A stretch of 64,000 nucleotides of DNA from JAKOWB01 sp038363005. GTDB taxonomy: Bacteria; Pseudomonadota; Alphaproteobacteria; Kiloniellales; JACOMY01. Every line of letters begins with the position of its first letter. The first letter of the stretch is position 1. Both the position numbers and the translations under genes were made by a program. The notes under the pieces were generated by a model. It saw nothing but the letters and a program-made list of their open reading frames with translations. It searched no databases and had not been told where the DNA came from. Of this stretch, positions 9,274 through 17,641 are shown in pieces. The stretch covers positions 1-64,000 of the forward strand of contig JBBQBI010000003.1 in assembly GCA_038363005.1 (NCBI GenBank). The letters are read 5' to 3'.

Positions 9274-9813
9274 ATGCGTCTCAACGAACTGTCCGACAAC
9301 CCCGGCGCGCGCAAGACCAGCAAGCGCCTGGGCCGCGGCATCGGCTCCGGCAAAGGCAAGACCAGCGGCAAGGGCGTCAAGGGCCAGAAGGCCCGCGCCG
9401 GCGTCGCCGTGAAGGGCTTCGAGGGTGGCCAGATGCCGCTGCATCGGCGCATGCCGAAGCGTGGTTTCAGCAAGCCGAACCGTGACATCTTCGTCGAGGT
9501 GACCCTGGGTCGCCTGCAGGCGGCGGTCGAGGCGGGCAAGCTGTCGGCTGGCGCCAAGATCGACGCCGCGGCGCTGCTCGGTGCCGGCCTCTTCAAGTCC
9601 ACCCGTGATGGCGTCCGCCTCTTGGCAGGCGGCGAGCTCAACACCAAATTGGATCTGGTGCTGGCGGGTGCGACCAAGTCGGCGATCGAGGCGGTCGAAA
9701 AGGCCGGCGGCTCGGTTCAGCTGCTGGTGAAGAAGGTACACGAGCCGGTCAGCGCGCGCGGCAAGGCCAAGCGGGCCAAGCCGGCGACCAAGAAGGCCGC
9801 GGCCGAGGATTGA
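9274..9813 (+). CDS. rplO: Large ribosomal subunit protein uL15
   Basis: A 179-residue L15 beginning MRLNELSDNPGARKTSKRLG, with the glycine-rich RNA-binding segment GRGIGSGKGKTSGKGVKG and FEGGQMPLHRRMPKRGF. It is longer than E. coli L15 (144) owing to a Lys/Ala-rich C-terminal extension, as is usual in Alphaproteobacteria. L15 is a late assembly protein of the 50S. Confidence 0.97.
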   Translation: MRLNELSDNPGARKTSKRLGRGIGSGKGKTSGKGVKGQKARAGVAVKGFEGGQMPLHRRMPKRGFSKPNRDIFVEVTLGRLQAAVEAGKLSAGAKIDAAALLGAGLFKSTRDGVRLLAGGELNTKLDLVLAGATKSAIEAVEKAGGSVQLLVKKVHEPVSARGKAKRAKPATKKAAAED

Positions 9814-9894
9814 TGCTCGGACCGTTACGAGCCGGCGGCCAGAGCTTCCCGATGGCGGGCGGCGGCGGGTCGTCGGCAGCTTTGAGGAGAGTTC

Positions 9895-11262
9895 ATGGCC
9901 TCCGCTGCTGAACAGCTAGCCTCCAACTTTTCACTCAGCGCCTTCTCCAAGGCGACGGAACTGAAGAAGCGCCTGTGGTTCACCCTGGGCGCGCTTATGG
10001 TCTATCGCCTGGGCACCTTCATTCCGATTCCGGGCATCGACACCGCTATTTTCGCGCAGGTCTACAACCAGCTGTCCGAGGGCGTGCTGGGGATGTTCAA
10101 CCTGTTCTCGGGCGGCGCGCTGTCGCGCATGACCATCTTCGCCCTGAACATCCTGCCCTACATCTCCGCTGCCATCATCATGCAGCTCATGTCGTCCATC
10201 TCGCCGCGCCTTGAGGCGCTGAAGAAGGAGGGCGAGTCGGGCCGCAAGAAGATCAACCAATACACCCGCTACGGCACCGTGGTGCTGGCGGCGGCCCAGG
10301 CCTATGGCATCGCCGTCGGCCTGCAGGGGACCAGCGGTCCCTCCGGCTCGGTGGTCATCGAGCCCGGCATTTTCTTCATCTTGTCGACTGTCATCACGCT
10401 GACTGGCGGCACCATCTTCCTGATGTGGCTGGGCGAGCAGATCACCGCGCGCGGCGTCGGCAACGGCACCTCGCTGATCATCTTCTCCGGCATCGTCGCC
10501 CACCTGCCGCTGTCGCTGGCGCAGCTCTTCGAGCTCGGCGCCGAGGGCTCCTTCGCCGGCTCGGCCATTGGTTCCGGCCTGATCACCATCCTGCTGCTGG
10601 TCGCGGCCGGCGGCATCATCGCCTTCGTCGTCTTCATGGAGCGCGCGCAGCGTCGCATCGTGGTGCAGTACCCGAAGCGCCAGGTCGGCAACAAGCTGAT
10701 GGGCGGCGAGAACTCGCACCTGCCGCTGAAGCTCAATCCAGCCGGCGTCATCCCGCCGATCTTCGCCTCTTCGCTGCTGCTGATGCCGCTGACCGTGGCC
10801 GGCTTCTCGGCCAGCGGCGGGCCGGAGTGGCTGAACTGGATCACCGTCTACCTGGGCCGCGGGCAGCCGCTCTACCTGGCGCTCTATGCCTCGCTGATCA
10901 TCTTCTTCGCCTTCTTCTATACCTCGGTGGTGTTCAACCCGAACGACACGGCCGAGAACCTGAAGAAGTACGGCGGCTTCGTGCCGGGTATTCGGCCGGG
11001 CAAGAACACGGCCGACTACATCCACCGCATCACCATGCGGCTGGTAGCCATCGGCTCGCTCTACCTGGCGCTGGTGTGCCTGCTGCCGGAGTTCTTGATC
11101 TCCGAGTTCAACATGCCCTTCACCTTCGGCGGCACCAGCCTGCTGATCGTGGTTTCGGTGACAATGGACACCGTGGGGCAGATCCACTCGCATCTGCTGG
11201 CGCATCAGTATGAAGGCCTCATCAAGAAGTCCAAGCTGAAGAACAAGCGCGGCGACCGCTGA
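9895..11262 (+). CDS. secY: Preprotein translocase subunit SecY
   Basis: A 455-residue inner-membrane channel protein with ten predicted helices. Family hallmarks are the RLGTFIPIPGID start of TM1, the PYISAAIIMQL segment (plug/TM2-3), KLNPAGVIPPIFASS and the RPGKNTADYI cytosolic loop contacting SecA and ribosomes. GAGGAG about 6 bases upstream marks the start. Cotranscription with rplO (81-base gap) and adk (20-base gap) is the norm. Confidence 0.98.
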   Translation: MASAAEQLASNFSLSAFSKATELKKRLWFTLGALMVYRLGTFIPIPGIDTAIFAQVYNQLSEGVLGMFNLFSGGALSRMTIFALNILPYISAAIIMQLMSSISPRLEALKKEGESGRKKINQYTRYGTVVLAAAQAYGIAVGLQGTSGPSGSVVIEPGIFFILSTVITLTGGTIFLMWLGEQITARGVGNGTSLIIFSGIVAHLPLSLAQLFELGAEGSFAGSAIGSGLITILLLVAAGGIIAFVVFMERAQRRIVVQYPKRQVGNKLMGGENSHLPLKLNPAGVIPPIFASSLLLMPLTVAGFSASGGPEWLNWITVYLGRGQPLYLALYASLIIFFAFFYTSVVFNPNDTAENLKKYGGFVPGIRPGKNTADYIHRITMRLVAIGSLYLALVCLLPEFLISEFNMPFTFGGTSLLIVVSVTMDTVGQIHSHLLAHQYEGLIKKSKLKNKRGDR

Positions 11263-11282
11263 CCGGGGCGAAGGGGGCGGCC

Positions 11283-11861
11283 ATGAACATCATCCTGTTG
11301 GGGCCGCCGGGGGCCGGTAAGGGCACCCAGGCCAAGCGGCTGGAAGACAAGTACGGCCTGAAGCAGCTGTCGACCGGCGACATGCTGCGCGCCATGGTGG
11401 CCTCGGGCTCGCCGATGGGTGTGCAGGCCAAGGAAATCATGGATCGCGGCGACCTGATGCCCGATTCGCTGATGATCGAGATGATCGCCGACCGGATTGC
11501 CCAGCCGGACTGCGCCAAGGGCTTCATCCTCGACGGCTTCCCGCGCACCGTGGCGCAGGCCGAGGGGCTGGATGCCATGCTGGCGCGCAAGGGGCTGCGG
11601 CTGCAGGCGGTGATCGAGGTCAAGGTGGCCGACGAGCAGCTGGTCTCGCGCATCGAGACACGGGTGAAGCAGACCGGCGCGGCGCGTTCGGACGACAACG
11701 TCGAGACACTGAAGAAGCGGCTCGATGTCTACCACCGCCAGACGGCGCCGATCCTGCCCTACTATCAGGGCCGGGGCATGCTGCAGACGGTGGATGGCAT
11801 GGCGCCGATCGACCAGGTAAGCGGGGCCATCGAGGCCATCCTGGCCGACGCGAAGGCTTAG
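11283..11861 (+). CDS. adk: Adenylate kinase (short-LID type)
   Basis: A 192-residue enzyme catalysing ATP + AMP to 2 ADP. The P-loop GPPGAGKGTQA lies at residues 7-17, the AMP-binding STGDMLR near 30 and the FILDGFPRT motif near 80. The LID is short (the 27-residue bacterial LID insert is missing), as in most Alphaproteobacteria. It is the last gene of the S10-spc transcription unit; the alpha operon has its own promoter downstream. Confidence 0.97.
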   Translation: MNIILLGPPGAGKGTQAKRLEDKYGLKQLSTGDMLRAMVASGSPMGVQAKEIMDRGDLMPDSLMIEMIADRIAQPDCAKGFILDGFPRTVAQAEGLDAMLARKGLRLQAVIEVKVADEQLVSRIETRVKQTGAARSDDNVETLKKRLDVYHRQTAPILPYYQGRGMLQTVDGMAPIDQVSGAIEAILADAKA

Positions 11862-11928
11862 GAAACAGCGGGTCCCGCCCGGCGGCAGCGTGTCGCGGCG
11901 GCGGGGTCTGGAAGGTTTGGTTTGGGCG

Positions 11929-11956
11929 TTGACAGTCAGGGGCGGGCGACTATACT
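11929..11956 (+). promoter_or_regulatory. Sigma-70-type promoter of the alpha operon (rpsM-rpsK-rpoA-rplQ)
   Basis: A perfect TTGACA at 11929-11934 is followed after 16 bases by TATACT at 11951-11956. This is the strongest consensus promoter noticed in the window and points at rpsM, leaving a leader of about 130 bases that could hold regulatory structure. The call is sequence-based only; no transcription start is known. Confidence 0.85.
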
Positions 11957-12095
11957 CCGCGCTCCCCCGGCGCCGGTGCGATCCGGATGCCCTGTCGTGC
12001 GCCCGGGTTCTGATCTGTTGCGGACAACCCCGTGTGGCTGAGGCCTAGAGCCTTGGAATCGCACGGGTCTTCACGGTTTTGAGGAGACTTCGACC

Positions 12096-12464
12096 TTGGC
12101 TCGTATCGCTGGCGTCAACATCCCGACGCAGAAGCGCGTGCTCATCGCGCTGCAGTACATTCACGGTATCGGCCCGAAGAAGGCGGAGGAAATCTGCCAG
12201 AAGGTCGGCATCCCCGATGAGCGCCGCGTGCACCAGCTGACCGACGACGAGGTCGTGCGCATCCGCGAGTCGATCGACCGCGACTACACGGTCGAGGGCG
12301 ACCTGCGCCGCCAGGTGGCAATGAACATCAAGCGCCTGATGGACCTGGGCTGCTACCGCGGCCTGCGGCATCGCAAGGGCCTGCCGGTGCACGGCCAGCG
12401 CACCCACACCAATGCCCGTACCCGCAAGGGTCCGGCCAAGGCCATCGCCGGCAAGAAGAAGTAA
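12096..12464 (+). CDS. rpsM: Small ribosomal subunit protein uS13, TTG start
   Basis: A 122-residue S13 (ARIAGVNIPTQKRVLIALQY, helix-hairpin-helix HGIGPKKAEEIC, and the C-terminal GLPVHGQRTHTNARTRKGP). The only start that gives the invariant N-terminus is TTG at 12096, with GAGGAG at 12081-12086. S13 contacts the P-site tRNA and forms the inter-subunit bridge with L5. A weak start codon on a highly expressed ribosomal gene may serve autoregulation, which is inference. Confidence 0.97.
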   Translation: MARIAGVNIPTQKRVLIALQYIHGIGPKKAEEICQKVGIPDERRVHQLTDDEVVRIRESIDRDYTVEGDLRRQVAMNIKRLMDLGCYRGLRHRKGLPVHGQRTHTNARTRKGPAKAIAGKKK

Positions 12465-12476
12465 GGGACCAGGATC

Positions 12477-12869
12477 ATGGCAAAGCCCGCACAGGCCCGC
12501 GTCCGCCGGCGCGAAAAGAAGAACATCACCTCTGGCGTCGCGCATGTGAACGCCAGCTTCAACAACACCGTGATCACCATCACCGACGTGCAGGGCAACA
12601 CCATTGCCTGGTCCTCGTCGGGCACCCAGGGTTTCAAGGGCTCGCGCAAGTCGACGCCCTATGCCGCGCAGATGGCCGCCGAAGATGCCGGCCGCAAGGC
12701 GCAGGAGCATGGCGTGCGCGTGGTCGAGGTCGAGGTGAAGGGCCCGGGTTCGGGCCGTGAGTCGGCGCTGCGCGCACTGCAGGCCGTCGGCTTCCAGATC
12801 ACCGCTATTCGCGACGTCACGCCGATCCCGCACAACGGCTGCCGTCCGCCCAAGCGTCGCCGCGTCTGA
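12477..12869 (+). CDS. rpsK: Small ribosomal subunit protein uS11
   Basis: A 130-residue S11 with the conserved HVNASFNNTVITITD, SSSGTQGFKGSRKSTPYAAQ and C-terminal DVTPIPHNGCRPPKRRRV motifs. S11 forms part of the 30S platform near the E site. It follows rpsM by 12 bases. rpsD, which follows rpsK in enterobacteria, is absent here, as usual for Alphaproteobacteria. Confidence 0.98.
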   Translation: MAKPAQARVRRREKKNITSGVAHVNASFNNTVITITDVQGNTIAWSSSGTQGFKGSRKSTPYAAQMAAEDAGRKAQEHGVRVVEVEVKGPGSGRESALRALQAVGFQITAIRDVTPIPHNGCRPPKRRRV

Positions 12870-12895
12870 CGGCTTCGCGTTTCGTCATTGCCGCG

Positions 12896-12929
12896 AGGCC
12901 GCTGGGGGTTAGTGCCCTCCACGCGGCCT
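12896..12929 (+). other. Hairpin between rpsK and rpoA
   Basis: AGGCCGC (12896-12902) pairs with GCGGCCT (12923-12929), and the stem continues inward with TGGGGG against CCCTCCA across one bulge and a short loop. There is no T-run after it, so it is not a standard terminator. It could be a processing site or a partial attenuator that sets the rpoA to ribosomal-protein ratio; this is inference. Confidence 0.5.
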
Positions 12930-12951
12930 TGCCCGATTAAAGGAATGCCCG

Positions 12952-13983
12952 ATGAGGATGACCGCCGTTCTGCAGGCCAACTGGACTGCGCTGATCAAGC
13001 CGTCGAAGCTGGAAGTGCAGCCGGGCCACGACCCCAAGCGCGTCGCCAAGGTGGTCGCCGAGCCGCTGGAACGCGGCTTTGGCCTGACCCTGGGCAACGC
13101 GCTGCGCCGCGTGCTGCTGTCGTCGCTGCAGGGCGCCGCCGTGACCTCGATCCAGATCGACGGCGTGCTGCATGAATTCTCCTCGATCCCCGGCGTGCGC
13201 GAGGACGTGACCGACATCGTCCTCAACATCAAGACGCTGGCGCTGAAGATGCATGGCGAGGGGCCGAAGCGCATCCGCCTGCGGGCCGAGGGCCCGGGCG
13301 AAGTGCTGGCCAAGCTGATCGAGACCGGCTCGGACATCGAGGTGATGAACCCCGACCTGGTGATCTGCACGCTGGACGACGGCGCGCGGATCGACATGGA
13401 AATGATGGTCGCCAACGGCAAGGGCTATGTCCCGGGCTCGCAGAACCGTCCCGAGGACGCGCCGATCGGCCTGATCCCGGTGGACGCCGTGTTCTCGCCC
13501 GTGCGCAAGGTGGCCTACAAGGTCGACAACACCCGCGTCGGCCAGGTCACCGACTATGACAAGCTGACCATGGATATCGAGACCAACGGCGCCGTCTCGC
13601 CGGAGGACTCCGTGGCCCTGGCAGCGCGCATCCTGCAGGACCAGCTGCAGCTCTTCATCAACTTCGAGGAGCCGCAGACCCGCGAGATCAAGGAAGAGAA
13701 GTCCGAGGTTCCGTTCAATCGCAACCTGCTGCGCAAGGTCGACGAGCTGGAGCTCTCGGTGCGCTCGGCCAACTGCCTGAAGAACGACAACATCGTCTAC
13801 ATCGGCGATCTGGTGCAGAAGACCGAGGCGGAGATGCTGCGGACCCCGAACTTCGGCCGCAAGTCGTTGAACGAGATCAAGGAAGTTCTCTCGCAGATGG
13901 GCCTCCACCTGGGCATGGAGATCCCCAACTGGCCGCCGGAGAACATCGAGGAATTGGCGAAGAAGCTGGAAGAGCCCTACTAA
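12952..13983 (+). CDS. rpoA: RNA polymerase alpha subunit
   Basis: A 343-residue alpha subunit. The N-terminal dimerisation domain shows EPLERGFGLTLGNALRRVLL and the C-terminal domain the NCLKNDNIVYIGDLVQKTE and GRKSLNEIKEVL helices that contact UP elements and activators. A second ATG six bases downstream is possible; AAAGGA at 12940 favours 12952. Placement between rpsK and rplQ is universal in Alphaproteobacteria. Confidence 0.98.
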   Translation: MRMTAVLQANWTALIKPSKLEVQPGHDPKRVAKVVAEPLERGFGLTLGNALRRVLLSSLQGAAVTSIQIDGVLHEFSSIPGVREDVTDIVLNIKTLALKMHGEGPKRIRLRAEGPGEVLAKLIETGSDIEVMNPDLVICTLDDGARIDMEMMVANGKGYVPGSQNRPEDAPIGLIPVDAVFSPVRKVAYKVDNTRVGQVTDYDKLTMDIETNGAVSPEDSVALAARILQDQLQLFINFEEPQTREIKEEKSEVPFNRNLLRKVDELELSVRSANCLKNDNIVYIGDLVQKTEAEMLRTPNFGRKSLNEIKEVLSQMGLHLGMEIPNWPPENIEELAKKLEEPY

Positions 13984-14127
13984 GCCGCTTCACCGCTTTA
14001 AGGGGCCATCGGGGCCCCGACCACCGGCGTTCCTGCCCCTCTGACCCAATAATTGGCGGGGGGCGCGGCGCCGGGGACGTGCCATCGGCCTCGCGCGCGA
14101 GGCCATCGACGAAGGGAGACCAGGGTC

Positions 14128-14553
14128 ATGCGTCACGGAATGTCCGGCCGCAAGCTGAACCGCAAGAGCCAGCACCGCACGGCGATGTTCGCCAACATGG
14201 CGGCCGCGCTGATCAAGCACGAGCAGATCACCACCACGCTGCCCAAGGCCAAGGAACTGCGTCCCATCGTCGAGAAGTTGATCACGCTGGGTAAGCGCGG
14301 CGGCCTGCATGCGCGTCGCCAGGCGATCTCCACGGTGCGCGACGAGACCCAGGTGGCGAAGCTCTTCTCCACCCTGGCTGAGCGTTACAAGGCCCGCCAG
14401 GGCGGCTATGCCCGCGTGCTGAAGGCGGGCTTCCGCCACGGCGACATGGCGGCCATGGCGATCATCGAACTGGTCGACCGCGACGTGAAGGCCAAGGGCC
14501 TGGATTCCGGTCCGGTCCAGGAGACCGCGGACGAGGGCGACGCCGAGGAGTAG
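14128..14553 (+). CDS. rplQ: Large ribosomal subunit protein bL17
   Basis: The ATG at 14128 gives a 141-residue L17 beginning MRHGMSGRKLNRKSQHR; a 25-codon open stretch upstream has no family similarity. GGGAGACCAGGG upstream is the ribosome binding site. L17 lies at the tunnel exit. The last 15 residues are Asp/Glu-rich. It is the last gene of the alpha operon and is followed by a strong terminator. Confidence 0.97.
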   Translation: MRHGMSGRKLNRKSQHRTAMFANMAAALIKHEQITTTLPKAKELRPIVEKLITLGKRGGLHARRQAISTVRDETQVAKLFSTLAERYKARQGGYARVLKAGFRHGDMAAMAIIELVDRDVKAKGLDSGPVQETADEGDAEE

Positions 14554-14583
14554 AGCCTTCTGCCGCAAGCTACGAGATTTCGA

Positions 14584-14609
14584 GGGCCGGTCGCGAGACC
14601 GGCCCTTTT
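14584..14609 (+). terminator. Rho-independent terminator of the alpha operon
   Basis: A perfect 9-bp stem, GGGCCGGTC (14584-14592) with GACCGGCCC (14597-14605), closed by a GCGA tetraloop and followed by TTTTCGTTT. It lies 30 bases after the rplQ stop and separates the ribosomal operon from the protease gene. Confidence 0.92.
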
Positions 14610-14729
14610 CGTTTGTGCCGCCGACGCCTGTTCCCGCCCTCAGCTTCGCCGGGAGGAGGACTTTCGGGTGGCGCGCTGCGGCTTCCAGACCGCTCGCCGC
14701 GCGGGCGCCGGCAGGCCTATAGTTGGCCC

Positions 14730-16121
14730 ATGCAGCGCTTTCTTCTCGCCCTTCTGCTGATCGTCTCGCCGCTGGTCGCGGCCGCCGACAGCGTGCCGCA
14801 AGACCATGCCGTCATCGAGCTGACCTTCGCCCCGGTGGTCAAGCAAGTCGCGCCGGCCGTGGTCAACGTCTATTCCGCCCAGCAGGTCGCCGGCCGCTCG
14901 CCGTTCGACGACCCGGTGCTGCGTGAACTGTTCGGCGACCAGTTCGGACAAGCTTTTCCCGGCAGCGGCGACCGCGTCGCCACCTCGCTGGGCTCGGGTG
15001 TCATCATCTCGCCCAACGGGCTGATCGTGACCAACGACCATGTCATCCAGGGCGCCGACAAGGTCACGGTGATCCTGCCGGACGGCCGCGAGTACCCGGC
15101 CGAGATCGTGCTGGCGGACGAGCGCACCGACCTGGCGGTGCTGCGCATCGACGCCAAGGGCGAGCAGCTGCCCTTCGTCGAGTTCCGCGATTCCGACACG
15201 CTGGAGGTCGGCGACCTGGTGCTGGCGGTGGGCAATCCCTTCGGCGTCGGCCAGACGGTGACGCTGGGCATCGTCTCCGGCCTGGCGCGCACCCAGGTCG
15301 GCGTCTCCGACTATTCCTTCTTCATCCAGACCGACGCGGCGATCAATCCGGGCAACTCCGGTGGCGCGCTGGTGACCGCCGACGGCCGCCTGGTCGGCAT
15401 TAACACGGCGATCTATTCGCGCAGCGGCGGCTCCATCGGCATCGGCTTCGCCATCCCCTCGAACATGGTGCAGACCGTGATCAACGCCGCCGTCGCCGGC
15501 ACGGAGGTGCAGCGCCCCTGGGCCGGCCTGCGTGGCGAGGCGGTGACCGCCGAGCTGGCGCCGTCGCTCGGCCTGGCGCGGCCCGGCGGCGTGGTGGTGC
15601 AGAGCGTCTATCCCAAGGGCCCGGCGGCGCGGGCCGGATTGCAGGCCGGCGACGTGATCCTGACGGTCTCTGGCCAGACCGTGCTGGACGACAAGGCCTT
15701 CAACTTCCGCCTGGCCACGCTGGGTGTCGGCAAGATCGCAGCGCTGGAGGTGCGGCGTCGCGACCAGACGCTGCAGGTCAGCCTGCCGCTGGAACCGGCG
15801 CCGGATGAACCGGCCTCCGATCCGCGGCTGCTGGGCGGGCGCCAGCCGCTGGGCGGTGCGACCGTGGCCAATCTTTCGCCGGCCATGGCAGAGAAGCTGG
15901 GACTGGGCGGTGTCTGGCAGGGCGTCATCGTGCTGTCGGTCGACCGCGGCACGCCGGCCAGGCGCATCGGCCTGAAGCCGGGCGACATCGTGCGCGCGGT
16001 CAACGACACCAAGGTGGAAAGCGCCAGCCAGCTGGAAGAGCTGATGGCGCTGCCGGTCGACCGCTGGGCCTTCGCCATCGAGCGCGGCGGCCAGCTGCAC
16101 GAGTTCGAGATCGAGCGCTAG
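14730..16121 (+). CDS. Do/DegP-type periplasmic serine protease
   Basis: The ATG at 14730 opens a signal peptide (MQRFLLALLLIVSPLVAAA), giving 463 residues; the frame is open further upstream but without a family-like start. The trypsin-like domain carries the triad His104 (TNDHVI), Asp134 (RTDLAV) and Ser210 (GNSGGA), followed by two PDZ domains around residues 265-350 and 375-455. HtrA enzymes degrade or refold misfolded envelope proteins. The rarA start follows 4 bases after its stop, so the two are probably cotranscribed. It could equally be named DegQ-like. Confidence 0.93.
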   Translation: MQRFLLALLLIVSPLVAAADSVPQDHAVIELTFAPVVKQVAPAVVNVYSAQQVAGRSPFDDPVLRELFGDQFGQAFPGSGDRVATSLGSGVIISPNGLIVTNDHVIQGADKVTVILPDGREYPAEIVLADERTDLAVLRIDAKGEQLPFVEFRDSDTLEVGDLVLAVGNPFGVGQTVTLGIVSGLARTQVGVSDYSFFIQTDAAINPGNSGGALVTADGRLVGINTAIYSRSGGSIGIGFAIPSNMVQTVINAAVAGTEVQRPWAGLRGEAVTAELAPSLGLARPGGVVVQSVYPKGPAARAGLQAGDVILTVSGQTVLDDKAFNFRLATLGVGKIAALEVRRRDQTLQVSLPLEPAPDEPASDPRLLGGRQPLGGATVANLSPAMAEKLGLGGVWQGVIVLSVDRGTPARRIGLKPGDIVRAVNDTKVESASQLEELMALPVDRWAFAIERGGQLHEFEIER

Positions 16122-16125
16122 GCCC

Positions 16126-17430
16126 ATGTCCAGCCTGTTCGAGAGCCAGGCGCAGCGACCCCTGGCCGACCTGCTGCGGCCGCAGACCCTGGTGGAGGTG
16201 GTGGGGCAGGAACACCTACTGGGCCCAGAGGGGCCGATCGGTCGCATGGTGGCGGCCGGGCGCCTCACCTCGATGATCCTCTGGGGGCCGCCGGGCTGCG
16301 GCAAGACCACCATCGCGCGGCTGCTGGCCGAGGTCAGCGACCTTGCCTTCGAGCCACTGTCGGCGGTTTTCTCCGGTGTCGCCGACCTGCGCAAGATTTT
16401 CGACAAGGCGCGTGACCGCCGCCGCATGGGGCAGGGCACGCTGCTGTTCGTCGACGAGATCCATCGCTTCAATCGCGCGCAGCAGGACGGCTTCCTGCCC
16501 TTCGTCGAGGACGGCACCGTCGTGCTGATCGGCGCAACCACGGAGAATCCATCGTTCGAGCTAAACGGCGCGCTGCTGTCGCGCACCCAGGTCTATGTGC
16601 TGCACCGGCTGGACGACGCGGCGCTGGAGGGCTTGCTGCAGCGTGCCGAGGCGCAGATGGGGCGGCTGCTGCCGCTGGACGCGGAGGCGCGCGCCGCGCT
16701 GGCCGCGCTGGCCGATGGCGATGGCCGCTATCTGCTCAACCTCTGCGAGGCGCTGTTCGCGCTGCACCTGCCGCAGCCGCTCGACAGCGCCGGCCTGCTG
16801 AAGCAGGTACAGAAGCGCCGACCGCTCTACGACAAGAGCCAGGAGGGGCACTACAACCTCATCTCGGCGCTGCATAAGTCGCTGCGCGGGTCGGACTGCG
16901 ACGCCGCGCTCTACTGGTTCGCGCGCATGCTGGAGGGCGGCGAGGATCCGACCTATGTCGCCCGGCGCCTGGTGCGTTTCGCCGTCGAGGACGTCGGCCT
17001 GGCCGACCCCGAAGCACTGCACCAGACCCTGGCCGCGTGGGACGTGTTCGAGCGGCTGGGCAGCCCGGAGGGTGAGCTGGCCATCGCCCAGGCGGTGATC
17101 TATCTGGCCACCGCGCCGAAGTCGAACGCCGCCTATACCGCCTACAAGGATTCCCGCCGCGTCGCTGGCGAGACCGGCTCGCTGATGCCGCCGAAGCATA
17201 TCCTGAATGCGCCGACCAAGCTGATGAAGCAGTTGGGCTACGGCAAGGACTACGCTTACGACCACGACGCGCCGGAAGGCTTTTCCGGGCAGAACTATTT
17301 CCCCGAGGGCATGGCGCGGCGCGAGTTCTACCAGCCGGTCGAACGCGGTTTCGAGCGCGAGATCCGCAAGCGCCTGGACTATTGGTCGCGGCTGCGCGCC
17401 GACCGCCGGCGCGACGGCGAGGAAGGCTGA
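16126..17430 (+). CDS. rarA: Replication-associated recombination protein A (AAA+ ATPase)
   Basis: A 434-residue AAA+ protein related to clamp loaders. The N-terminus matches the family (RPLADLLRPQTLVEVVGQEHLL), Walker A is GPPGCGKTT near residue 51, Walker B LLFVDEIHRF near 105, and the C-terminal tetramerisation region includes YDHDAPEGFSGQNYFPE. RarA acts at stalled replication forks. It lies immediately behind the protease gene, an arrangement frequent in Alphaproteobacteria. Confidence 0.96.
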   Translation: MSSLFESQAQRPLADLLRPQTLVEVVGQEHLLGPEGPIGRMVAAGRLTSMILWGPPGCGKTTIARLLAEVSDLAFEPLSAVFSGVADLRKIFDKARDRRRMGQGTLLFVDEIHRFNRAQQDGFLPFVEDGTVVLIGATTENPSFELNGALLSRTQVYVLHRLDDAALEGLLQRAEAQMGRLLPLDAEARAALAALADGDGRYLLNLCEALFALHLPQPLDSAGLLKQVQKRRPLYDKSQEGHYNLISALHKSLRGSDCDAALYWFARMLEGGEDPTYVARRLVRFAVEDVGLADPEALHQTLAAWDVFERLGSPEGELAIAQAVIYLATAPKSNAAYTAYKDSRRVAGETGSLMPPKHILNAPTKLMKQLGYGKDYAYDHDAPEGFSGQNYFPEGMARREFYQPVERGFEREIRKRLDYWSRLRADRRRDGEEG

Positions 17431-17641
17431 AACCCTTGCGGGTGAAGCAAGCCACCTGCCGCTGGCCGCAAGAGTCCGCCTGGCGCCGCACGCCGCACGG
17501 CGGCGGCGCTGGCCTTGGCAACGCTTGAAGCCTTGCGCGTGCCGTGACCCTGGCATGACGCTGACCGTCTTGCTGCCCGGAAGGGTGGGCGTATTTGTAG
17601 GGCGACAAGTACCTGGCGGCGGCCCACGGAGCCCTTTTCTG

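Noticed and set aside
9931..11205. Long minus-strand open frame (over 400 codons) opposite secY
   Set aside because: In high-GC DNA the antisense frame of a real gene is often open; composition is Arg/Gln/Asp/His-rich without domains, and secY is certain.
14002..14018. GGGGCC/GGCCCC hairpin between rpoA and rplQ as a terminator
   Set aside because: Only 6 bp, no T-run, and rplQ must be transcribed through it.
14640..16586. Minus-strand open frame of 648 codons spanning the protease and the start of rarA
   Set aside because: It crosses two unmistakable plus-strand genes and has no recognisable domain or signal.
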